DNA of 64,000 bases, from contig OX393565.1 in assembly GCA_947652115.1 (NCBI GenBank), positions 14,288,293 to 14,352,292 of the forward strand, in the 5' to 3' direction. The notes below the pieces were generated by a model. It searched no databases and was not told the origin of the DNA. It saw only the letters and a list, made by a program, of their open reading frames with translations. Every line of letters begins with the position of its first letter. Position 1 is the stretch's first letter. This document shows positions 57,991-64,000 of this stretch, in pieces. Source of the stretch: Blastomussa wellsi. Taxonomy: Eukaryota; Cnidaria; Anthozoa; Scleractinia; Plerogyridae. The position numbers were made by a program, and so were the translations under genes.

Positions 57991-59192
57991 TTCCTCAATT
58001 GTGTTGCCAACCTGCCAATCTCCTCTTCTCTTTCTGCAACTCTTACCTCAGCAGCCTCTTTTTCAGAAGGCGAAGCGTTCTCATCATCGATAATCGCTCT
58101 GTCTTCTTCATTTTGGCGTTCAAGTTCTGCTTTTTGTTCATTCAATTCATCAAAAGTTTTTGTGGTGTTGAGTCTTTCTTCCATGGCGTTTCTTTTTTGT
58201 TTTTCCGCAGCAAGGCTTTTTCTAAGTTGATCGACCCGGGTTTGTTTCTTTTCTTTATCTTTCACTTGTTTCTCAAGGGCTTCCACCTCCTTTTTGTTAT
58301 TTTCTAAATCTGTTTTATAATTCTTTTCCAGTTGATTCAGTCGTTTCAATTCTGCTTCATTTTCAACATCTGAACCAAGTTGTTCTTTTTTGGCCTTATT
58401 TTTCTCGATTTTATTTATTAAATCTTTTTCTTTTTGTTTGGCTTTAACTAATTCTGAATAGGTCTTTTCAGACATTTTCGCTTCTTTTTGAGCTTCTTTT
58501 AATGCCTGTTCGCTTTCTTTTATTTTTACCTTTTCTTCCTCCAGTAAAGTTTCAGCTGGCTTGCCAAGAGCATTTTTGACGAAATCCAGATTTAAGAATT
58601 TACTTTGAAAACCGCTGCCATCTTCAAGAAGTATCTTTGTCAGACCACCCCTTGTGCCAACAACAACAATATCAGATGATCTAATTCCTGTTTTTTCTGC
58701 TGCTTCATAGACAGTGGCAAACCTTATTCCTTTCCCCAATTTACTAAAATTTACTTCTGGATATCTTTTTTCGATAAAGGCTTTAACATTTTCGATTTCA
58801 GTATTTTCTAATAGATCTCTTAATTCTTCAATTTCATTATCTTTTCCCTCCTCAGTTAATTTTTTAAAAAGTTTTTCAGCTTTTTCTGGGGAATATAAAT
58901 ATGTATTATCGTTTCTAAAAGCTGCCAGTCTTTTTTCAATCTCCTCAGTTGTTATTCCACCTATTCCAACAAAAGATGTTTCATCTTCGGTATAAGATTT
59001 ATCAGGTTTTGGCCGCCCACTTTTTTCTTTATGGATTGTTTGCATAGAAATCTCTTCACCTTTAGGCCCAGGTGTAGATGAGCCGACAGGCTGAAAAGGA
59101 TTTTGCTTTTCTTCTTCATCATCATTGTCGTCGTCATGATCATCAGTATGATCCAACAAAGGGTCACTTTCATCAAAGCCACCTTCAGCCAT
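57930..59192 (-). pseudogene. Acidic coiled-coil Polinton-like protein, probably cut from its membrane domain
   Basis: 420 residues from ATG 59192. The N terminus is very acidic (MAEGGFDESDPLLDHTDDHD), followed by a Pro-rich segment. A compact domain at about residues 75-215 contains VYEAAEKTGIRSSDIVVVGT. Then about 180 residues form coiled coil rich in E, K, Q, L. The last 20 residues (from about KEPCRFVSVKKSF) are out of character and overlap the separate hydrophobic frame downstream by four bases. The simplest reading is a frameshift near 57970-57990 that replaced the original tail. Function unknown. It is divergent from the capsid gene, with 61 bp between starts. Confidence 0.65.
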
Positions 59193-59253
59193 CGCGAAAT
59201 TATATATTCAAATTATTTTTTATTTAAATATTAATGTCCGGCATTGTATAAAC
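59193..59253. promoter_or_regulatory. Divergent AT-rich promoter of the capsid gene
   Basis: The 61 bp between the divergent ATGs contain TTATATATTCAAATT and TTTTTATTTAAATATT (59216-59231). The latter belongs to the motif shared by the other element promoters. Confidence 0.55.
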
Positions 59254-60489
59254 ATGTCTGTGCAAGCAAACCTTCGTCCAACGAACAACGGAATGAAAGC
59301 CGAGCGCACGGTGAAGCGAATAACTTTTAATCCAAGCGAAGCCAACCCCGGCGAGACGTTGAATGTTTCCGTGCCCAAGCTGAATGAGAATGAGGTCCTC
59401 GTGCCAGGCTCGATATCACTGCTCTTTAACATAGACCTGGCTGGAGGGCACGCTAACAACTTCCTCGTACAAAACGTCTCCCGTGCTCTGGTCGACAAGC
59501 TGGTTGTGAAATACGCTGACACCATACTTCAGGACACGGTGGGGTATGACATTTTCAAGATCTGGGAGGACCTTTTCCTCTCGCAGGAGGAGCGGGACAA
59601 CATGCTGCTCGAGGGCATTCAGACCGAGGACCTCTGCAAGATCCGCTCAGACGCGGGGGATAAAAAAACCTCAGGCGTCGCCAAGGAAACCGCGCTGAAC
59701 ACGGTTTTCGGAACAAAATACCGGATCCATCTGGACCACCAAATACTGACAGACCACGGCGTTTTCTACCCGCAAGCTCTTTACAACGACCTCGTGTTTG
59801 AGCTTACCCTTGCGCTGGCCTCGCAGGTTGTCAAAGGCTCTGACCCAGACAAACTGGAATACAAGCTGAAAAACATCCAGCTGGAGTACGAAATGATAAG
59901 AAGCAAGACTCTGGCGAACGACGCGCGCAGTGTTTACACCTCAGGAAAGGAGTTCTTATACGATCATGTGATGCGGGATCAGATGCTACCCTTCTCAAAA
60001 GGCACTGACACAAGGATAAACATCAGAGTAAACCCCCAGAGAAGGTCGCTGAAAGGCATTCTTCTCCTTTTTATTTAGCCGTACACAAAAGGCACCAGGG
60101 ATTCAGAAAAGTTCCTCAACCCAGACCTGACAAAAGTCTCCGTTACGGTGAACGGCTCTCCCAGCATGATTTACAATAACGGCATCGAAGGAAAGGATAT
60201 CTGGGGTGAAGTTGACCGCTTCTTTGGCAAGGCAGAAAACAAAACACCGCACATGAATCTGACAAAGTTTTACACCGAAAACAAGTCCGGGCTTCTGATC
60301 GATTTGCGCTCAATGGCAAGCCATGAAATGCATGGAAGTGGCACGCGGCTTGTAAACACAAAAGACGGAGTCCAGCTTGAACTCGAGCGGAATGCCAAAG
60401 GCTCAGGCAAAGTGAACTGCCACGTCTATGTTATCAGTGACTCGCAGATGAACATTATGGGGCAGCAATTAGAATCTGTGCAGTACTGA
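59254..60489 (+). pseudogene. Major capsid protein (double jelly-roll type) with one in-frame TAG
   Basis: One frame of 412 codons (411 sense or TAG positions plus the final stop) from ATG 59254, ending TGA 60487-60489 and broken by TAG at 60076-60078 after residue 274. The N terminus MSVQANLRPTNNGMKAERTV leads into a beta-rich sequence with SVPKLNENEVLVPGSISLLF and a helical insertion rich in charged residues (FLSQEERDNMLLEG). A second beta-rich half follows the stop, containing NLTKFYTENKSGLLIDLRSM. Length and layout fit the Polinton capsid family, whose double jelly roll forms icosahedral virions. I rely on overall resemblance and the adjacent packaging ATPase. Codon use is more GC-rich than in the minus-strand genes next to it. 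Both halves are otherwise clean, so the nonsense change is recent. Confidence 0.75.
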
Positions 60490-60499
60490 TATAGAAAAA

Positions 60500-61144
60500 A
60501 TGGAACCCGGCAACATACCGTTTAACGCTCTCGTAATTGGACCGACGAATTCAGGCAAATCAAAGTTTGTGGTTGATCAGCTCCGCGGCCCTTTCCGTGG
60601 CAAGTTCGACTTCATCGTGCTCATCTGCCCGACATTTGCGTACAACAAGACTTTTCATCGCTTCGCCGAGGCGGACCCGCGTTTTTATGTTATCATTTGC
60701 GAACAGGAATGGGTTGAGGGCTGGTTGAAGCTTGTTTCTTGGCTTTTTGAGGGCACCAACACGCTCATTATCCTAGATGACTGCGCAGCCTCAAAAGATG
60801 TAAAAAAGCGAACAGGCGAGCTAGTAAAACTTGCGTTCAGCGCTCGCCACACAGGGATAAGCGTGTGGGTGGTCACCCAAAAGATGACCAGCATAACGGC
60901 TTCTTTCCGCGAAAACATTGGGGCAGTTGTGCTTTTTTACACTCCCGCAGGGAAGACTTTGAAAGCGATTTTTGAAGATTACGCCGGCGAACTTTCTCAA
61001 GATGAGTACAAAGATTACATTTCGTGGCTGAAAAAAAAAAAAGTTTTCCTACCTTGTGTTCTTACTTCGGCACCCTTACGGAATAAAAAAATCTCAATTA
61101 AAAAATTAGCAATAAATATAAAATGGCAAATCCAATTGAATTAA
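60500..61144 (+). pseudogene. Packaging ATPase (A32 / FtsK-HerA type), frameshifted near the C terminus
   Basis: Starts 10 bp after the capsid stop at ATG 60500. Walker A is GPTNSGKSKF (residues about 13-22). Walker B is NTLIILDDCAASKD (about 90-103), followed by a KLAFSARHTGISVWVVTQK sensor-like strand, as in genome-packaging ATPases of Polintons, poxviruses and relatives. A run of 12 A (61031-61042) separates this frame from better-looking codons in the +1 frame, which end at TAG 61107-61109, before the next gene. The current frame instead runs to 61144 with a basic, uncharacteristic tail overlapping the next start. I infer a one-base slippage in the A run; the ATPase core is intact, so the lesion may be mild. 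Confidence 0.85.
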
Positions 61145-61663
61145 CCCCAGAAATTGAAGAAGCTCTAACGACTGACGTTATGAGCTTGCTTGAAGCTGAG
61201 CCAACGAGCGCGCCAGGCAATACATTTTCAACGCAGCCTGATATTCCCGCACTTCGTGAGCAGCTGGCCGTGCTGGTGTCTACAGGTAAAGCAAAAGAAG
61301 CAATCGGTGTGCATTTAACACACGAGCAGGTGAAGCGCCTTACCGACAAAGAGGTTGAGAAATACACCAAACGGTACGAGACATACGTGGGCTCAAAGAC
61401 AACTGACAGCTTGATCGATAGCTTCATTTTTCTTGTAACCAAAGCTGTCGGAATGGCAGTCGACGTTAAAGATATCGATGCTTATCAAAAAGAACTTAAA
61501 AACGACTACATCATCAACAAAGAGCTGTCTAACCTGGCAGGCAGCATGTCTTTAAAGTGCGGCAAACGCAGCGCTGATCACAACAAAACACATTAATTTT
61601 GAAAAAAATCACGAAGCAAAATCGGAAGAAATTGTTGAGCAAAGCCCACCAACTGCTGAATAA
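61123..61663 (+). pseudogene. Small Polinton-like protein, frameshifted near the C terminus
   Basis: ATG 61123; MANPIELTPEIEEALTTDVM begins an acidic, mostly helical protein with LTHEQVKRLTDKEVEKYTKR in the middle and a hydrophobic segment DSLIDSFIFLVTKAVGMAV. The present frame stops at 61594-61596 after a short unusual tail. The next frame stays open through an acidic stretch to TAA 61661-61663, so a one-base change near 61562 is likely. No enzymatic motif. Its place between ATPase and small membrane proteins suggests a virion or assembly role; the function is unknown. Confidence 0.55.
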
Positions 61664-61697
61664 TTACTTAGCATTGCCAGCAATTCCTCACAAAATA

Positions 61698-61734
61698 TTT
61701 TTTTAATTAAATATAAATTCATTCCAAAGTAACA
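61698..61734 (+). promoter_or_regulatory. AT-rich upstream element
   Basis: TTTTTTAATTAAATATA (61698-61714) lies 20 bp before the ATG at 61735 and matches the motif before other genes of the element. Confidence 0.5.
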
Positions 61735-62216
61735 ATGGCTGAAGAACAGAAGCAACCTACCGCTGAAGCAATCCCTGAACCGCAGCAAGCAATGCAAAGC
61801 CAAGTAACTTCACAAACTCCGGCAACAAAGCCTGCTAAAAATCCCAAGCGAGTTGCTGCTGGGAAAGCGGTTGCCGAAAAAACTCGGCTGGCCCGCGAAG
61901 CGCATAAAAAAGCTTATGATGAGAAAATGGCGCAAGAGAGCGAAAAAAAGAAACCGCTCCCCCTGCTCCTGAGCCTGCGCCGGAAACCGAGCCAAAGCCT
62001 GCTGCAGCTGATTCAAATGGTCTTACCACAAACCAATTGATATCTATCATCGGAATTGGCGCAACTCTTTTAACAACTTATGTCAAGCGTGATGATATAA
62101 AAGCCTTTTTCGGAAAGGAAAAAAAGGCATCTACACCGGAGCCGCAGCCAAAAGAACCAGCTCCTCTGCCGCAGCAGCAGCCGCAGCCAAGAAAAGGAAT
62201 TCGCAAAATGGATTGA
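61735..62216 (+). pseudogene. Small basic protein with C-terminal membrane segment, frameshifted
   Basis: ATG 61735; MAEEQKQPTAEAIPEPQQAM leads to a basic stretch (KNPKRVAAGKAVAEKTRLAR). A run of seven A at 61943-61949 marks a frame change: the present frame ends at 62038-62040 with a Leu/Arg-rich tail, whereas another frame stays open to TGA 62214-62216. That frame holds a Pro/Glu linker, a hydrophobic segment (LISIIGIGATLLTTYV) and a Pro/Gln-rich end. Base composition and periodicity favour the second reading as the original C terminus. Function unknown. Confidence 0.6.
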
Positions 62217-62256
62217 ATTTTCATTTGAATATATTTTTCGATGTTGATATAACAAA

Positions 62257-62457
62257 ATGCGCATTGATGTTAACAAGATTTTAGTATCACAAGCTGCTAT
62301 TGTTGGAATAGGACTTTTGTGGTTCAATTTTAACCAAACAGTTTTTTATGCAGTCCGCGATATATTCGAAAAAACCTACAATGAAATGAAAGACCCACCT
62401 GTGGAGCCTGAAAGATACCCAGCTGAGGAGCCCGGATCTGATGAGGATGCTGAATAA
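62257..62457 (+). CDS. 66-residue single-span membrane protein
   Basis: ATG 62257. MRIDVNKILVSQAAIVGIGL contains one hydrophobic span (about residues 8-24), followed by a Phe/Tyr-rich stretch and a very acidic, Pro-rich tail ending GSDEDAE. Intact. It is preceded by TTTTCATTTGAATATA (62218-62233), the shared upstream motif. Unrecognised; typical of the small membrane genes clustered in this element. Confidence 0.6.
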   Translation: MRIDVNKILVSQAAIVGIGLLWFNFNQTVFYAVRDIFEKTYNEMKDPPVEPERYPAEEPGSDEDAE

Positions 62458-62499
62458 TTTTTTATTTAAACATTTATTTTTTGCTCTCCATAAGCAACA

Positions 62500-62721
62500 A
62501 TGTCCGACAACAAGCTCGTTAAAACTGTGATAGATGCCGCTACCCTTACCGGCCTCGCTGCTGGCATTGGCTGGGCTGCCAAAAAAGCGTTCAAGAGAAG
62601 TTTCACAGCTGACCCTTCTAATTCAATCGAAAACTTTGCAATGTTCACAGGTGTGATGACGGGCAGCGTCGCGCTAAAGAAGTACCTGGAGGATCAAAAA
62701 ATCCTGCCCGACAGCGCCTGA
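62500..62721 (+). CDS. 73-residue small membrane protein
   Basis: ATG 62500; MSDNKLVKTVIDAATLTGLA with a Gly/Ala/Trp hydrophobic segment (about 12-28) and a second (about 47-60, AMFTGVMTGSVALKK). Intact. Preceded by TTTTTTATTTAAACATTTA (about 62457-62475). Small two-span proteins of this kind recur in Polinton-like elements; the function is unknown, a virion membrane or assembly role is a guess. Confidence 0.65.
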   Translation: MSDNKLVKTVIDAATLTGLAAGIGWAAKKAFKRSFTADPSNSIENFAMFTGVMTGSVALKKYLEDQKILPDSA

Positions 62722-62754
62722 TCATTTAAAAATATCTTTTTGTATATATAAAAC

Positions 62755-63177
62755 ATGGCAAGTATCGCGATTATGGTTGGTGGGGCTGTTTTGAATGCAG
62801 CCGCTTTTATCGGTGGTAATTATCTCGCAAAGGCTTTTGGGGGTGAAGATAAAGCGCTTGAAGAAAAAGTGCGTCATGATAAAGCTCTCGAGGCGTATCA
62901 AGCTGCGTACGCCAAATACTCGCGTGACCGCACCAAACTTCTCGACTGGATTCAGACAAACGCGCAGTTAAAGGCTGAGGCCAAGCAGGACTTCACAAAC
63001 GCTGACTACGCTTTCAAGCTTTACAACAAAGCGCATCCTGATGAGCAAATGATTCCCCCCAAAGAGCCAAAGTTTTCTGATTTTTATCAACCAAGCCAGC
63101 AGCAGAAAAATGGTGAACTCCTTTTTGTGGGTACCGGGGCGCTTGCTCCGGGCTACGCAGCCTTTCGGTTTCTTTAA
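62755..63177 (+). CDS. 140-residue Polinton-like protein with terminal hydrophobic segments
   Basis: ATG 62755; MASIAIMVGGAVLNAAAFIG is a hydrophobic N terminus. A charged helical region follows (KVRHDKALEAYQAAYAKYSR), then PPKEPKFSDFYQPSQQQKNG and a hydrophobic C terminus (FVGTGALAPGYAAFRFL). Intact. The promoter-like TCATTTAAAAATATCTT (62722-62738) lies upstream. Function unknown; both ends could sit in or on a membrane. Confidence 0.65.
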   Translation: MASIAIMVGGAVLNAAAFIGGNYLAKAFGGEDKALEEKVRHDKALEAYQAAYAKYSRDRTKLLDWIQTNAQLKAEAKQDFTNADYAFKLYNKAHPDEQMIPPKEPKFSDFYQPSQQQKNGELLFVGTGALAPGYAAFRFL

Positions 63178-63208
63178 CTCCAATTGAAGTTCCGTGCCTG
63201 TTTTAAAA

Positions 63209-63418
63209 ATGGGACGAGGAAGAAACGGTTGTTCCACGCAAAGCAGTAGAAGAGCATTTTCAAAAAATTCCATAAAATACTTAATTGCGCCAGAAGATCG
63301 CATTGTCCGCAGAAAGCACGTAATTAATGAAAAAACAAAAGTCGAAATTCAACCTGAAGTAATGGACCTTCTCTTTAACGCGGATCTGGCTCTTCTGGTT
63401 AATTTGCTAACCTCTTAA
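63209..63418 (+). CDS. Small basic protein upstream of the integrase
   Basis: 69 residues from ATG 63209, MGRGRNGCSTQSSRRAFSKN, basic in the first half, with PEDRIVRRKHVINEKTKVEI and a Leu-rich end. No known domain. It lies between the preceding membrane protein and the integrase, 23 bp before the latter's start. It may be real because it fits the spacing, but short length keeps confidence low. Confidence 0.4.
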   Translation: MGRGRNGCSTQSSRRAFSKNSIKYLIAPEDRIVRRKHVINEKTKVEIQPEVMDLLFNADLALLVNLLTS

Positions 63419-63441
63419 ACTTTTATTCCACTTAATATAGA

Positions 63442-64000
63442 ATGATGGACGCCAAACTTGCAAAAGTATACTACAGCCCTGGTGGCTTTTGGAAAGGCAT
63501 TGCTGCCATCAAAAAATTATCTGCAGCCGCCAAGGTACCGGAGGATACCGCAAAGAAGTGGCTGGTCAAGCAAGCTCTCTGGCAGATTTACCTGCCCGCG
63601 CCGAAGCGCATTCCTAGACCAAAATTCAACGTTCCCACACCCAACTCTGTCCACCAGGCGGACCTCCTTTTTTTACCACACGACAAACTGCCACGCGGGA
63701 GAAAGGTTTACAAATACGCGCTGACTGTTGTCGACGTGGCTAGCCGCTATAAAGAAGCGGAACCCTTGACTTCTAAAAATTCTGATGAAGTTGCCCAGGC
63801 TTTTCAGAAGATTTACAAACGCTCTCCTCTGACCTGGCCAGGCATGCTGCAGGTTGATCCTGGGCGCGAATTTATGGGAGCTGTTACAAAAGAAATGGGA
63901 AAAAATAAAACATACATCCGCCGCGGGCGGCCTGAGATTCACCGTGATCAAGCCATTGTTGAACGTTTCAACCGCACCCTCGCCGAGCGCTTGTTTGAGT
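63442..64000 (+). CDS. Retroviral-type (rve) integrase of the Polinton-like element, cut by the window edge
   Basis: ATG 63442 (a second ATG follows at once); open to the end of the window, 186 codons visible. The N-terminal region (YYSPGGFWKGIAAIKKLSAA) resembles the helical, chromo/zinc-less leader of Polinton integrases. The catalytic core shows the first Asp in HQADLLFLPH, the second in MLQVDPGREFMG, and the Glu in DQAIVERFNRTLAE, the D,D(35)E pattern of rve integrases. A VDVASRYKEAEPLT strand lies between. It is intact as far as visible. In Polintons this enzyme inserts the DNA with short target duplications. Confidence 0.9.
   Translation, partial: MMDAKLAKVYYSPGGFWKGIAAIKKLSAAAKVPEDTAKKWLVKQALWQIYLPAPKRIPRPKFNVPTPNSVHQADLLFLPHDKLPRGRKVYKYALTVVDVASRYKEAEPLTSKNSDEVAQAFQKIYKRSPLTWPGMLQVDPGREFMGAVTKEMGKNKTYIRRGRPEIHRDQAIVERFNRTLAERLFE

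Larger units (their letters stand above)
54120..64000. mobile_element. Polinton/Maverick-like endogenous viral element, left part, degraded
   Basis: Diagnostic set in about 9.5 kb: major capsid protein, A32/FtsK-type packaging ATPase, retroviral-type integrase, and many small hydrophobic proteins. Gene directions are minus (54.5-55.9), plus (55.9-57.7), minus (57.7-59.2), plus (59.25 to the end). Coding density is very high, introns are absent and spacers are AT-rich, unlike the host DNA around it. Protein-primed DNA polymerase B and the cysteine protease of the family were not found in the window. Seven units carry breaks. The left boundary is uncertain (54.1-54.5 kb); no terminal repeat pair can be tested because the element runs off the right edge. 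Confidence 0.85.

Noticed and set aside
57999..58307. Plus-strand frame of 102 codons
   Set aside because: Antisense shadow of the acidic coiled-coil gene; Phe/Leu-rich composition is the complement of Lys/Glu codons.

Overview
The window looks like metazoan nuclear DNA, most likely from a cnidarian such as a coral or sea anemone. This rests on intron-rich conserved animal genes set in AT-rich DNA packed with foldback elements, MITEs, LINE and Penelope-like relics, plus a Polinton/Maverick-type endogenous virus. The taxon is an inference; no marker gene settles it.

Layout. 1-6.9 kb: two adjacent DNA transposons sharing a CTTAAAGTGC-type terminus (one with a decayed THAP domain) and a 5'-truncated LINE. 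6.9-21.5 kb: sixteen exons of COG2, a subunit of the conserved oligomeric Golgi complex; its first exons are not visible, and its second visible intron holds a 4.7 kb transposon. 21.5-25.5 kb: nested inverted-repeat elements. 25.57-27.41 kb: a single-exon gene for an unrecognised long coiled-coil protein. 29.48-52.01 kb: a complete seven-exon PSMA6 (proteasome subunit alpha-6), stretched over 22.5 kb. One intron holds a nested PHD/FLYWCH/MULE-transposase gene and an antisense Penelope-like reverse transcriptase. Another holds a 5 kb minisatellite of 37/38 bp units.

From about 54.1 kb to the window end lies one end of a Polinton/Maverick-like element. It carries a double-jelly-roll-type major capsid protein, an A32/FtsK-type packaging ATPase, a retroviral-type integrase (cut by the window edge), two larger structural candidates and a series of small membrane proteins. 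Genes are packed as in a virus: divergent pairs share 40-60 bp AT-rich promoters and one convergent pair overlaps at its stop codons. Seven coding units carry a nonsense codon or a frame change, while the neighbouring PSMA6 and COG2 exons are clean, so this copy is a young but dead provirus-like insertion. DNA polymerase B and the protease were not seen and would lie beyond the right edge if present.

The genes fall into two groups: host housekeeping genes (Golgi tethering, proteasome) with ordinary splice sites, and selfish elements filling introns and intergenic DNA. The least described material is the Polinton-like gene set with its recurrent AT-rich upstream motif, the coiled-coil orphan, and the repeat families that recur across the window with diagnostic termini.
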